Source: JAPOUP01 sp965199865 (GTDB lineage Bacteria; Pseudomonadota; Alphaproteobacteria; Rhodobacterales; Rhodobacteraceae). From it: 64,000 nt of DNA. Position numbers and translations under genes: made by a program. Location of the stretch: the NCBI GenBank assembly GCA_965199865.1, contig CBDATU010000005.1, forward strand, positions 62,001-126,000. The letters are read 5' to 3'. Below, piece by piece: positions 26,617-36,065 of this stretch; position 1 is the first letter of the stretch; each line of letters begins with the position of its first letter. The notes under the pieces were generated by a model. It was not told where the DNA came from. It ran no database searches and worked only from the letters and a program-made list of their open reading frames with translations.

Positions 26617-27821
26617 TTCATCTCGATGACGGCCTGAGCGCGTAGCTCGGCAAGGTAACTTTCGGCGTGGGAGGCCAGGCGCTGGTTGAACAGGCCATGG
26701 CGCAGGGCTTCCCGATCAACATCCTCCGTCGCCGCAAACGTTCGGCCACATAACATCAGAAATATCAGCATTCGTCCATCTTCGGTGACGAGGTTGGCTG
26801 ATGTCTCGCCTTCGTCAAGCGCTTCGAGCTCCCGCGCGATATCGCCAGACAATTCTTCGGTAGGAACAACGTCCCGCTGGAGCCGGTCTTCGGCCTGGCC
26901 CGAAGCCACACCGTAAAGATCGTCGCAGCCGTCGATCTCGACTCTGACTTCCTCGGCCCGCGCCCGCGCCGCGTCGCTCCTGCCTCCGGGAATTAGATAT
27001 CTGGCGTAATCGACCGATATCGCAACTTCCTGAGGGCGGCCGGATTCCTCGATGCCATGAAGCTGGAAAAGCGCAATGGCATTTGGCAGCGGGATAGGGT
27101 CGGTTATCTGGCCTGGTGAGAGTGCAAGGATCTGGTTGCGGTATGCCGCTGGCAGGCTCTCTATCGGCACCCAGTCCTGCTGCCCACCCCGTTGGGCCGA
27201 AGGTGCGACGGAATAGCGGCGCGCCGTAGCGGCGAATTCGGAGACCGTCCTGAATTCACCAATTTCATCCGCCAGTCTTAGTGCGGCGGCCTGTCGCTCG
27301 GGTGTGTCAGCAGGTAGGAATATCTCCGAAACCAGAACACGCGCGCCGCTCCCGATCGAGCCCTGCGTAACTGCGCGATTGACCTCAGCATCGCTGATCT
27401 GCGCACGCGCACTGAACAGGCCACGCACGAGGCGGCGCCAGGCCAGGCCCGCCCTGACAAAGTCGGCGAAGGATTCACGGGAGATTCCCGCTCTCGCCAG
27501 CGCTTCGACGAACTGTTCGGCATTCATGTTGGAACGCGCGGCAAATTCCTCCATTCCCGCCAGTACATCGTTCTGGCTGATGTTGACTCCTACCCGGCGG
27601 GCGGCCTCGGATTGCAACCGTTCGTTTACCAGCCGCTCCAGGGCGTCCTCTCCCAGATCTCCGGGAATGTTCATGGCGCGGAGGAACAGGATGCGTTGGT
27701 CGAGCTCGTACTGGGTGATCACCTGGCCATTGACCCGCGCTACCGGATCAAACGGGCCACCATACGCAGCGGCCGAGGTCACGATCAACGAAAGCGCCAG
27801 GAAAATCATTGAGCGTATCAT
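26613..27821 (-). CDS. surA: Periplasmic peptidyl-prolyl isomerase SurA-like chaperone
   Basis: The 402-residue protein should escort outer-membrane proteins through the periplasm. A signal peptide (MIRSMIFLALSLIVTSAAAYG) leads into the SurA_N domain (VARVNGQVITQYELDQRILFL) and one parvulin domain at about 165-265 (ARRYSVAPSAQRGGQQDWVP). The C-terminal part is less typical than E. coli SurA and there is apparently one parvulin domain rather than two, as in other alphaproteobacteria. It follows lptD, its likely client, by 27 bases. Confidence 0.85.
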   Translation of the reverse strand: MIRSMIFLALSLIVTSAAAYGGPFDPVARVNGQVITQYELDQRILFLRAMNIPGDLGEDALERLVNERLQSEAARRVGVNISQNDVLAGMEEFAARSNMNAEQFVEALARAGISRESFADFVRAGLAWRRLVRGLFSARAQISDAEVNRAVTQGSIGSGARVLVSEIFLPADTPERQAAALRLADEIGEFRTVSEFAATARRYSVAPSAQRGGQQDWVPIESLPAAYRNQILALSPGQITDPIPLPNAIALFQLHGIEESGRPQEVAISVDYARYLIPGGRSDAARARAEEVRVEIDGCDDLYGVASGQAEDRLQRDVVPTEELSGDIARELEALDEGETSANLVTEDGRMLIFLMLCGRTFAATEDVDREALRHGLFNQRLASHAESYLAELRAQAVIEMK

Positions 27822-27848
27822 GGCTGTCTGGCCTCCACCTATTGCCTG

Positions 27849-29954
27849 CTACTGCCGAACCTGGCAGCTTCGTTCAGGACCACTGCCATCCCGCCCAAAG
27901 CCGCCTAGCGAGACGCCGATAGTGATCTCCGTTGACGCAGGTACACTGATGCGCTGGGAATCCGAATAGCGGCGGGAAACGGAAATGTCAGTGGTCAGGC
28001 ACTCATTCCTGTATGTCAGTCCAAACCCCGCTTTCGTGGTACGGTCGGCACTCCTATCATATCTGCCATTGACCGAAACCGTCCAATGCCGGTGTACCCT
28101 GCGGCTTGCGTCAAGGATCACTTCCGAAATGTCCGTTGGTGCCCAAATGTATCGACCCGACGCGGATGTCAATTCGTCCTTCCAGGCAAACTGTGTTTCG
28201 AAACGCGAGAACTTCGCTTTCGAGGTTATCAGGGAGCGGGTTGAAAAGGTCAACCGGTCTCTTTTGACCTGGGCCGAGAACAGCCAGTCGGATCCGTTGC
28301 CGGAAAGACCGCTTCCCGGGACAACCTTGTCCCCGTGGCCGCTGCTGAACAGCCGTCCTGCGGTGACGGAGTATTCGCTTCCGTTCAAGGCAAGCCGCGT
28401 CCAGCCGAGACCAATCGCCGTGCGCCAGTCCCGCTCGTGGCGGTCGAATTCCTGGAAGCGGCTAAGCGCCAGCAGGTTACCCTCGTCGAACTCAGCAACC
28501 ACTGGTTCGGCATCGTGTCGTCGCGCGTTTGGGTTGGTCCAGGCGATCTGCATTAACGGCTCAAGGATATCGGTGCCATGGTCCCTGCCAGTCCGAATGT
28601 GAGGCCAGCGCAATTCAACCGCCGCGGAAGGAATCAGACGGGAGAATGATCTCAGTGGCCCTTCGTGGAGCCTATCCCTTCGAGCATCGGCAGCGAGCTG
28701 GGCTCTTGCTGATGCAATGAGACCTCCACTTGATGTCCAGCTGCGCAACCAGTCCGCCTGCATGCCGGTGCGGTAGGACCGGTCCTTCTCTATGACCAAT
28801 TCTCCAGAGCCATTGGGTTCATCATAGAAGGTTTTGGCTCCGTCTGCGTGGAAGGTAAGCCGAACCTCACCGCCGATGGCAGCGGGCCAGAACCGGCGCT
28901 GATAGGTGGCGGTGCCCTGATACAGCCTGTAATTGAAGTTCTCCTCGTCCAGCAGGCTTTCCAGTACTGCGACACTCGCCGAGGCGTATTCTTCACGACC
29001 TGATCGGGTGACTTCAACGGTGCTGTTCAGGCGATCTGCGTCGGAATAGCCATAGGTCAGGAGATATGAGTCGTCCGACGCGAGTTCCAGGTCGAGATTC
29101 AACCTGAAGTCCTGGGGCAGAAAAAACCGGCCTTCGGCGAAGAGATGGCTGCGTAGGTTGCTCCGAGTGAGATCATCATCCGTAACCGCCCCGTTTAACA
29201 CAAGGGATCCAAAGGACAATTCCTGCCTGGTCCGTGCTTCGAGCGTGTTCGTTCGGGAAGAGAGATAGGGTGTTAACAGCAGGTCGGCATGATCTCCCAA
29301 CGTGATGAAATACGGAATCTTCACCCCAGTCGCGAGGAAGGTGGAGGTCTTCAGCTTAGGGATCAGAAAGCCGGTGGCTCGATCCAGCGTGGGATCGGGC
29401 AGGCGCAGGCGATGGAAGTAGAAGACCGGCACTCCAGCGATCTCGAATCGGGCATGGTGGAAATATAGCTGCCTACGGACCTGGTCGTGGATCACGCGCT
29501 TTGCGCTGATGCTCCAGAGAGGTGTCGGCCGTTCTTCACAGACGTTGCAGGAAGAGGAGACTGCCTTCACAAGCTGGAGGTAACGGCCATCGACCCGATG
29601 CAGCTCGGCAGCTGCGATCTGTGTATTCTCATCAAGCAGGAATCTCACGCCGCGAACTATTCCCCGGCGCAGGTCGCTGGTCAGCTCCGCATTCTCACCG
29701 ACTATTAGGGAACCACTTTCGTCGACAATTGTAACCGGGCCGATTACCGTCAATTCACCCGTTTCGTCATTATATGTCAGTCCAGCGGCGCGAAGACGCC
29801 GCTCGCCAGAATGAATTTCGACATTGCCCGTGGCGGAGAGTGTGGAGCCGTCGGCAGAAATGGAAACCGTATCCGCGACCAGCGTGGCGAATTGCGCCAA
29901 GGCCGCGAATGGTAGAAACACCAGAACGAGCGCAAACGCAAGGATCCGCGGCAT
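27849..29954 (-). CDS. lptD: LPS-assembly outer membrane protein LptD
   Basis: The 701-residue protein inserts lipopolysaccharide into the outer leaflet. I chose the ATG at 29954, behind GGAGG in the end of lptG; a signal peptide MPRILAFALVLVFLPFAALA follows. Next come the periplasmic OstA/jellyroll region (LVADTVSISADGSTLSATGNVEI) and the large beta barrel, with PVFYFHRLRLPDP and a terminal aromatic-rich strand pattern. Two Cys in SSCNVCEERPTP are the conserved alphaproteobacterial pair near the jellyroll. Order lptF-lptG-lptD-surA is preserved. Confidence 0.92.
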   Translation of the reverse strand: MPRILAFALVLVFLPFAALAQFATLVADTVSISADGSTLSATGNVEIHSGERRLRAAGLTYNDETGELTVIGPVTIVDESGSLIVGENAELTSDLRRGIVRGVRFLLDENTQIAAAELHRVDGRYLQLVKAVSSSCNVCEERPTPLWSISAKRVIHDQVRRQLYFHHARFEIAGVPVFYFHRLRLPDPTLDRATGFLIPKLKTSTFLATGVKIPYFITLGDHADLLLTPYLSSRTNTLEARTRQELSFGSLVLNGAVTDDDLTRSNLRSHLFAEGRFFLPQDFRLNLDLELASDDSYLLTYGYSDADRLNSTVEVTRSGREEYASASVAVLESLLDEENFNYRLYQGTATYQRRFWPAAIGGEVRLTFHADGAKTFYDEPNGSGELVIEKDRSYRTGMQADWLRSWTSSGGLIASARAQLAADARRDRLHEGPLRSFSRLIPSAAVELRWPHIRTGRDHGTDILEPLMQIAWTNPNARRHDAEPVVAEFDEGNLLALSRFQEFDRHERDWRTAIGLGWTRLALNGSEYSVTAGRLFSSGHGDKVVPGSGLSGNGSDWLFSAQVKRDRLTFSTRSLITSKAKFSRFETQFAWKDELTSASGRYIWAPTDISEVILDASRRVHRHWTVSVNGRYDRSADRTTKAGFGLTYRNECLTTDISVSRRYSDSQRISVPASTEITIGVSLGGFGRDGSGPERSCQVRQ

Positions 29955-29955
29955 C

Positions 29956-31053
29956 TCAGCTGTCCTCCAGATTGAGAACGAGGCCGACCGAAAGCATGAT
30001 CGCGGCGACAGGCGGACTCCAGGCTGCGAGGAGCACGGGAATCTGTCCGTTCTCGCCAAGAATCTGCGCGAAATTACGGATGAAGTGAAATGCAAATCCC
30101 ATTCCCAGCGCCCAGAGGACCATGGTGCCGGTGCTATTGAATCGCGTATGTCGCATGGAAAACCCCGCGCCGACCAGAGCCATGGCGATCAGCATCAGCG
30201 GAAGCGCCAGTTCCATATTCATCCATACCCGATGGCTGAGCGAGGAAAAGCCAGCCCGCTCCAGTCGCTCGATGAAGCCAGGAAGTTCCCAGATCGAGAT
30301 TGAGCCTGGTTTGCCAAAACTGTCGCGGATTTGATTTGCGGTTAGCGTCGACGGGATGGCCAGTTCCTCATGGAAGGCAGCTTCGCGTTCAGGATTTTCG
30401 GCCGTGTCCAACAGCCATTCTTTGGCTGCTTCCAGATGCCACGCTCCGGTGCCGAGTTTCGCCGAATCCGCTTCTACCCGGTAGCGTGGGACGCCACCCG
30501 AACTGAATCCAAAGAAGGTTACGTTAAAGAGCTCTGTTCCATCCAGACTGCTCTGGATTGCGTGGATGACAGTCTGTCCATCCGGTCCTCCTTCACGAAG
30601 CCACATTCCTTCCCGACTGATCGACAATACGCTGGATCCATCGCTGGCGCTTCGGTTCGCGACAATTTCATATTGCCTGCTGGTTGAGGCGACGATTGGA
30701 TTGAGTACGGTGACGGCGAATACACCGATAAGAAACGCCACCGACAGCGGGGCGAGCAGAATTCGGAACACGGAGTGGCCCGAGGCCCGGATCACCATGA
30801 GTTCGGAAGAACGGGCCAGCGAAAGAAACATTGCCAGGGTTGCAATGGCAGTGATCAGGGGCAGAATGCGAATGATTTCCCCTGGGGTATCCAGTAACGT
30901 AAGCTCCAGGATTTCGAGGAAACCGATTGCTCCCGCATCGAATTTTCTGATCTGTTCCACCATTCCGATCAGAAAGAGAATGGCCAGGGATATCCCGAGG
31001 ACCTCCAGAAACGTCACCAGCGAACGACGTGCGAAATAAAGCTGCAGAATCAT
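29956..31053 (-). CDS. lptG: LPS export ABC transporter permease LptG
   Basis: The 365-residue protein is one of the two YjgP/YjgQ permeases that, with LptB, extract LPS from the inner membrane. Three N-terminal membrane segments (TFLEVLGISLAILFLIGM; ILPLITAIATLAMFLSLA with the coupling-helix ARSSELMVIRASG) precede a periplasmic beta-jellyroll, and three more helices end the protein (GLVLNLEDS). The start overlaps lptF by four bases. Assignment to LptG rather than LptF rests on gene order. Confidence 0.9.
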   Translation of the reverse strand: MILQLYFARRSLVTFLEVLGISLAILFLIGMVEQIRKFDAGAIGFLEILELTLLDTPGEIIRILPLITAIATLAMFLSLARSSELMVIRASGHSVFRILLAPLSVAFLIGVFAVTVLNPIVASTSRQYEIVANRSASDGSSVLSISREGMWLREGGPDGQTVIHAIQSSLDGTELFNVTFFGFSSGGVPRYRVEADSAKLGTGAWHLEAAKEWLLDTAENPEREAAFHEELAIPSTLTANQIRDSFGKPGSISIWELPGFIERLERAGFSSLSHRVWMNMELALPLMLIAMALVGAGFSMRHTRFNSTGTMVLWALGMGFAFHFIRNFAQILGENGQIPVLLAAWSPPVAAIMLSVGLVLNLEDS

Positions 31054-32186
31054 GCCTGCCGCACCCCTGACCCGCGCGGAAGGGCTTCCGGTCGGTCGGC
31101 AACCAGGATCACTGCCACGACGGCGGCCAGACCCAGGGCGGGAGCGAGATACAGAAGCGGCCAGAGGGCGGCACTGGAAGTGGCGGCATCGATCATCAGA
31201 TTGTCGATGAATTTCAGTCCGATCAGGGCTACAATGGCACCAATTACCTGTTTCAGGAATCCGAACCGGCTGAAAGATCCCAGCATCAGTGCCGCAAAAC
31301 CGGTTAGCGCCGCTACAATGCTGATCAGTGCCTGGCTGATACGCCCATGGCCTTCAGCCAGTATTTCAGAGAGCGGGTGGTTGACTTCATTGATAACCTC
31401 GGCATCTGGCCAGAGCAGTTCAGGTGTCGTAAGTTCCCTGATGCCACGCCCCCCTGGTTCCATGTCCCTTATCAGCGCTGCGATGTCGTATACGAGTTCG
31501 TCGAACTGGGTTATCGATAGCCGTCTTTGGTCAAGGGAGAGAGTCTGCGCCATTCCGTCGAACATGGCCAGCTTCGGGCCGGTTTCGTGTCGCAGGAGCA
31601 GTGCGTTCCGGGCAGTGTATGTCACGCTGTGCCGGGAGCCCCGCGTGTCCATCAGGAAAATGTCATTCAGCTCTCCGGAGGGTGTGATGTCCCTGATGTA
31701 GAAAGAGATTCCGTCGGCGGGATGCAGGAACTTGCCCTCAACCAGCAAACGGGACAGGACGTTTGCCGACATCGCGTCCTGACGTTCCGCCAGCTGCCTG
31801 GCTGATGTCGGTACAACAATATTGGTAAGAACCGAGACGAGCAGAGCTACGATGATGCCAAAAACGAAAGCTGGACGCATCATGCGCATTCGGCTGCATC
31901 CGGCAGCCTGGATCACGATGAATTCGCTATCCGAAGTCAGCCGGTTCGCAACATGTAGCGATGCGGCAAAAGCGGCGATCGGGAGCATTATGCGAATCAC
32001 GTTTGGTAGCGTCAGGGCGGTGATCTCCAGAATGACTCCGGTGGACTGGCCATCACTGATGAGCCGGTCGAAGAGGCGGACGACCTGATTGATCCAGTTC
32101 ACTCCTACAAGCAGTACGGCGAAGAAGCCGAATAGCGCCATCAGGCGCGATAGGACATATCGGTCAAATCCGCTCAATCTGTGCAC
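31050..32186 (-). CDS. lptF: LPS export ABC transporter permease LptF
   Basis: The 378-residue partner permease has the same architecture: RYVLSRLMALFGFFAVLLVGV, the SDSEFIVIQAAGCSRMRMMRP coupling segment, a periplasmic domain and C-terminal helices (VIGAIVALIGLKFIDNLM). It is the first gene of the lptF-lptG-lptD-surA-pdxA-ksgA run, so the promoter must lie in 32187-32392. No clear promoter boxes were read. Confidence 0.9.
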   Translation of the reverse strand: MHRLSGFDRYVLSRLMALFGFFAVLLVGVNWINQVVRLFDRLISDGQSTGVILEITALTLPNVIRIMLPIAAFAASLHVANRLTSDSEFIVIQAAGCSRMRMMRPAFVFGIIVALLVSVLTNIVVPTSARQLAERQDAMSANVLSRLLVEGKFLHPADGISFYIRDITPSGELNDIFLMDTRGSRHSVTYTARNALLLRHETGPKLAMFDGMAQTLSLDQRRLSITQFDELVYDIAALIRDMEPGGRGIRELTTPELLWPDAEVINEVNHPLSEILAEGHGRISQALISIVAALTGFAALMLGSFSRFGFLKQVIGAIVALIGLKFIDNLMIDAATSSAALWPLLYLAPALGLAAVVAVILVADRPEALPRGSGVRQA

Positions 32187-32392
32187 CGCCCGGAAAGCCA
32201 GTCGTCGTTTCTGCGAGGATTCTACCGCAATCAGACATTACTGCAAGCGGACAAATGGAAAGCGGGCGCGGTTCGACCCTTTCCGTTCCCATCATATTCC
32301 ACTCTCTGGCATCGACTGTTGCTCGAATAATTTCGGGATGCCTGTTCCGACACCATGACGGAAGACGAATTCGGTTCCGGTCGGGTTAACGG

Positions 32393-32487
32393 GGTCGTGT
32401 CGCGAGCTTGGTGGAAATTCGAAATGGCGCATTCTCCGGGTGAACATGGTTTCGCCCGATCAGGCAGCGAGGGCAGGGGTAACGGGC
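32393..32487 (-). mobile_element. IS256-family relic, outer part (interrupted by IS4 element)
   Basis: The sequence starts with a recognisable IS256 terminal repeat (GGTCGTGTCGCGAGCTTGG) and continues like the 3' end of the intact IS256 copies in this window (end of transposase, Leu-Asp-Leu-Ala-Ala-type tail), but with many substitutions. It stops at the IS4 insertion point and resumes after it. Only the terminal ~180 bases of this copy survive. Confidence 0.8.
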
Positions 32488-34818
32488 CTGTCACTACCAC
32501 ATACTTGACCGGCTCATTCCCTTCTCCGCTCCGTCCGGGCCCGTATGGCCCTGGCATGGGTTTCCGCGACGTTGAGGATGCGCAGGCCCTGCCATAGCTT
32601 CTGGGTTCCGGGCAGGGGCTGGCGCTTCGTCGGGCGGAACCCGGCGAGGCCGGCGACGAGCGTGACGTAGCGCGCCACGCTCATGTCCGGCTCCGGCGGC
32701 GCCCTCTGGCCGATGACGCGCTCATACGCGGCGTGAATGACCACCGCCCCGCCGCTTTCCGGGCTGACATGGCGGTCCGCCGGGCTGTCGGGGCTCTCCC
32801 GCGCCAGAAGCTGGAGGTCCCAGACCCGGAACGCGGTTATCGCGTCGAAGGCGAGGCATCTGCGCAGGTCGTCGGCGGCGTCGAGCCTGCGGTCCTTTAT
32901 CCTCGTCCCCGTCTTCAGGGCCCTGAAGTATTCCTCGATGCGCCAGCGCAGTTCGTAGCGCCTCAGGGCGGTCTCCGCCGTCCGCATGCCGTCGCCGCCC
33001 TCGTTGGACAGGAGCATCCAGTGCAGCGCCTCCCCTCCCTTCGCGACGCGCTTCGGCGGGTTCTCCTCGATGGCGGAGACCACCGTCACGGGCAGCGGGC
33101 GCCTGTCCCCCGCGTCCCTCGGCGCCGCGATGTCCAGTTCCGCGCAGCGCAGCGTCAGCGTGGCGACGCGCGCTTTCCGGGCCTTCGGCCCGCCGCGTTC
33201 GGGAACGGTGATCCTGCGGTGGCCGACCGGCTCCAGCGCGGCGACATGCTCCCACAGGCACCTTTCGTCGCCGTCGGGCAGCGCCACGCGCCGCTTCGCC
33301 GAGCGGCTCGCCCGCACCAGCAGCGCGGCGCCGGTCCGGTCCGCTTCGCGGAGAAGGGCCCAGAAGTCGCCTTCGCGGTCACAGACGCTCACGACCTTCG
33401 CGTCCGGGCAGGCCTCCGCGAGCTCTCCGGCCCGCCGCAGCCCGTCGATCCAGCGGGTGCTGTCCCTGTCCGGCCGCCGCCGGAAGTCCGCGTCGAGCGT
33501 GAACAGCCCGAGCGGGCGTCCGCTGCCGTTCAGTGCCACGCCGCAGTGGGCGAGGATGCCGTCGGTGCCCTTTCCGCCGCCGCCGAGCCCGTCCAGCCCG
33601 GACGTCGCCGCCAGGGTGCCGTAGTTCAGCGTCGTCGTGTCCTGGACAGCCAGGATCACCGGCTCCAGGCGGCAGCGCTCCACCGTCGCCTCCAGGTGGG
33701 GTTCGAGTATGTCGTCCATGGTCACCCCAGCGTTCGAGAGCAGCCTGTAAGCCGCCTCCTGCTCCGCCCTGCCCGGAAACAGCTCCGGCACCGGCGCACC
33801 GAGCTTCCTGGTCCAGGCCGCCCCCATCGCGGCGATCCGGCGGCGGACCCGGCCGTCCGGATGGCTGCTCCGCGCGTATTCCCGCTCCGCCCAGTCGCCC
33901 CCGCGGTGCAGCGGTCCGGTATGCCCGAGCCTGCGCTCCGGCTCCGCCTGGAGAACCTTCCGCCAGTCCGGCTGCAGCGGCAGCGTCCACACGCTGCGAC
34001 GGATGCCCGAACGCCGCCCGGAGGTCAGGCCGGGACATCTCTCCCAGCCCGCCGCCCTGTAACCCGTCCCGGCGTGGTCCGGACCCACGAGCGTGTAGGC
34101 GAGGACGGGGCGGACCCCGTAGAGGGCCTGCCAGTCGTCCGCCACGCGCTCCGCCGCCAGCCGCAGCGCCAGGGAGGCGAGGCCGTGGACCCTCACGGAA
34201 GGTCTGATCAGGAAGCGGTGGTTGTTAAGGACGAGGCCCATGTTCGCGATCCGCGCCCGCGCCGACCAGCCGATGGCACCGTCCCGAGGCCCCAGCTGGC
34301 AGGACGCCGGAACGAAGCCCAGACCGCCGAGCCGCCCCTGCGCGCCGCTCACGATCCAGTACCGCAGCTGCCCTCCCGGAGCCCGCCGCCAGCCCTCCGG
34401 ATGGTGCGTCTCCATCATCGACTCCCAGGCGCGGCGGTCCGCCTCCGCCAACGGCTCCAGCCGGACCCCGCCGAGCGCGTCCAGAGCGCACTCGACCGGG
34501 GCGCCGCCAGGGTCGTCGGCGGCCGGTCGCCCGTTGGACGACGCGAAGCGCGGCGCCGCCTCCGGCAGCGTCAGGCCGAGCTCCTCCGCGAGCAGGGGAA
34601 GGACCCGCATCCCGGTGACCGTCGACGGCCTCCCGTCGTGGGTCAGCCAACCCTCCCGGCCGCTCAGCTCGCGGGCGAGGCCCGAACGCGTGACGCCGCC
34701 GCGGAGGCATTCGTTCCCCAGCCACTCGACCGTGGCAGGGGAAATCTGTCTGAGACCAATATACATGGTCCCCGATTCGCATGGATCCGATCTCTAGTCA
34801 AGTATGAGGTAGTGACAG
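32488..34818 (-). mobile_element. IS4-family insertion sequence with DruA-like transposase (2331 bp)
   Basis: The ends are 22-bp inverted repeats with one mismatch: CTGTCACTACCACATACTTG... at 32488-32509 and its complement at 34797-34818. A 9-bp direct duplication flanks them. One transposase gene fills the interior. The element lies in an older, decayed IS256 copy. Confidence 0.93.
32514..34766 (-). CDS. IS4-family (Tn5-like) transposase with N-terminal DruA-like (DUF4338) domain
   Basis: The 750-residue protein appears intact. Residues about 100-255 look like DUF4338, the domain of the Druantia protein DruA: RYWIVSG, IGWSARARIANMGLVLNNHRFLI, DDWQALYGVRPVLAYT and GTGYRAAGWERC. From about 285 it is a Tn5-like IS4 transposase: an EREYA...R N-terminal DNA-binding region, then catalytic D376 (VQDTTTLNY), D463 (CDREGD) and E611 in the Y604-x2-R607-x3-E611-x6-K618 signature. 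The two-part architecture also occurs in other IS4 elements. The opposite strand carries a long shadow frame caused by high GC. Confidence 0.9.
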   Translation of the reverse strand: MYIGLRQISPATVEWLGNECLRGGVTRSGLARELSGREGWLTHDGRPSTVTGMRVLPLLAEELGLTLPEAAPRFASSNGRPAADDPGGAPVECALDALGGVRLEPLAEADRRAWESMMETHHPEGWRRAPGGQLRYWIVSGAQGRLGGLGFVPASCQLGPRDGAIGWSARARIANMGLVLNNHRFLIRPSVRVHGLASLALRLAAERVADDWQALYGVRPVLAYTLVGPDHAGTGYRAAGWERCPGLTSGRRSGIRRSVWTLPLQPDWRKVLQAEPERRLGHTGPLHRGGDWAEREYARSSHPDGRVRRRIAAMGAAWTRKLGAPVPELFPGRAEQEAAYRLLSNAGVTMDDILEPHLEATVERCRLEPVILAVQDTTTLNYGTLAATSGLDGLGGGGKGTDGILAHCGVALNGSGRPLGLFTLDADFRRRPDRDSTRWIDGLRRAGELAEACPDAKVVSVCDREGDFWALLREADRTGAALLVRASRSAKRRVALPDGDERCLWEHVAALEPVGHRRITVPERGGPKARKARVATLTLRCAELDIAAPRDAGDRRPLPVTVVSAIEENPPKRVAKGGEALHWMLLSNEGGDGMRTAETALRRYELRWRIEEYFRALKTGTRIKDRRLDAADDLRRCLAFDAITAFRVWDLQLLARESPDSPADRHVSPESGGAVVIHAAYERVIGQRAPPEPDMSVARYVTLVAGLAGFRPTKRQPLPGTQKLWQGLRILNVAETHARAIRARTERRRE

Positions 34819-34910
34819 GTAACGGGCCCGGCAGGGACAGTGTCCGCCAGCCATCGACCTTTCGCATCCGGATCTGGTCCGATGCCAGGAGCGCCCGGAG
34901 CAGCGTGGGC
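34819..34910 (-). mobile_element. IS256-family relic, inner part
   Basis: This continues the decayed IS256 copy beyond the IS4 insertion: read on the minus strand it encodes a degraded RKVDGWRTLSLPG, matching the C-terminus of the intact IS256 transposases (RKVDGWQTLSLPTG). Similarity ends near 34910. Confidence 0.78.
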
Positions 34911-35474
34911 GAAATCCCGGAATGTGTTACTTGGGTGATGAAGCAGCGTCCCCACTGTGCGAGAAGGAAGCTTCGATACCAGTGGCCGCAAACACACGGG
35001 CAAAGCTGGCACCATGTTGTTGGCGGTGAAGTACCCAGGGCGGTCCAATGAATTCAGGCGATCCAGCTGTCCCCAGTGGCTGGCTGGCTCATTGCTCGTT
35101 GTTGCAGTTTGGCATTCAGGTGGAGCTGCCGCGCTTGCCTGGCTTTGTGTTCTCGGCAATCAGGTAGAACATCGACCTGGGTTTCATGTCCCGGTCCAGC
35201 GGAACCGACCACTTCCGAGGGGTAATCTCGCCACGTGCATGTCAGCATGGTGGGACGGCATGATCATCAGCCTGTGTGTTGCCCTATTACCAAAACCCTT
35301 TGATCTCATCCGCCGTCGACTCCTTCGCCTGCTTCATCGGTCCACCACCAATCCATTGCAATATGACGTCTTCGCCCATCGAGCCTGCTTCGCTAAGCTG
35401 CATTCCGGGGGAGGAGGAGGGCCGTATTCCTATGTTCAGGGATTTCAGCCCAGTAAGACAGGACAGTAGGAGAT
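34911..35474. other. Gene-free stretch right of the IS256 relic
   Basis: Open frames here have no recognisable domain and are interrupted. Nothing else is seen. Confidence 0.45.
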
Positions 35475-35894
35475 TTATGATTTGTTATGTTGCGTGCCGT
35501 CAATTGTCATCACCTCGCAGGCACTTTGGGACAAAGCGCCTGCCTGGGCGACCATAGGTATGGCTCGTCGCTGCGCCAGGCGCGGCAACCAAAGCACGAT
35601 TGCTGGAAGTGCCGCGAGAAGTGCAATTGTAAATGCGTCTGCTATAAAGAACGGGGTCACGCCTTTGAACACATCCTGAACCGAGAGGTCGTCTCACACG
35701 CCTGCCACTACGAAGCAGTTTAGGCCAATGGGCGGCCTGAGGACGCCGTTCCATCTGCCGAAGCGGTCCGGAAGGTCGCGCCACCGGGATCCCGCCCGGG
35801 CCCTTCTGGGCGCCGCCCCGTGAAAGGGCAGCTGTCCGACGTCACCCCCGGGGTGCCCTGCCGGTCCGCAGGCCTGTCCCGTATCCGTTCCCAC
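35475..35894 (-). pseudogene. Relic of a TRAP large permease (DctM C-terminus)
   Basis: Minus-strand translation gives RPPIGLNCFVVAGV, an in-frame TGA at the place of an expected Arg, then DDLSVQDVFKGVTPFFIADAF and ALPAIVLWLP, the typical end of TRAP DctM proteins. The upstream part is out of frame and the rest of the gene is missing. It is not a copy of the dctM at 3.8-5.1 kb, whose C-terminus differs. Confidence 0.75.
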
Positions 35895-35961
35895 ATGCCA
35901 TCAGTCAGGACCCGCCCGCCTGAACAGCCGTTTCGACCATAGTTGAGATTACCCGTGGCCG

Positions 35962-35982
35962 ATTCGAACCGGACGTTCGAAT
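35962..35982. promoter_or_regulatory. 7-bp inverted repeat upstream of pepA
   Basis: ATTCGAA and TTCGAAT are separated by 7 bases, about 85 bases before pepA. A regulator site is possible. It resembles a tRNA T-arm loop, but no stem pairs around it, so a tRNA remnant is not supported. Confidence 0.35.
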
Positions 35983-36065
35983 TCAGATGTCAACGAACCC
36001 TAGCCAATCGATCAAAGTAGGCATAAGCAGGTGACGACTCCAGTGGCAGATAAGAGACATGCGCC

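Larger units (their letters stand above)
32479..34827. repeat. 9-bp target duplication of the IS4 element
   Basis: GTAACGGGC occurs at 32479-32487 and again at 34819-34827, directly outside the two terminal inverted repeats. A 9-bp duplication fits IS4-family insertion. Confidence 0.9.

Noticed and set aside
32514..34766. A Druantia defence locus, because of the DruA-like domain
   Set aside because: The domain is fused to a complete IS4 transposase within inverted repeats and a target duplication, and no DruE helicase or other Druantia gene is present.
32733..35051. 772-codon plus-strand open frame opposite the IS4 transposase
   Set aside because: It is a shadow caused by high GC in the third positions of the transposase gene; no domain pattern and it runs across the IS end.
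35961..35982. tRNA-like T-arm sequence GATTCGAACC upstream of pepA
   Set aside because: The surrounding bases do not form a T stem or any other tRNA arm.
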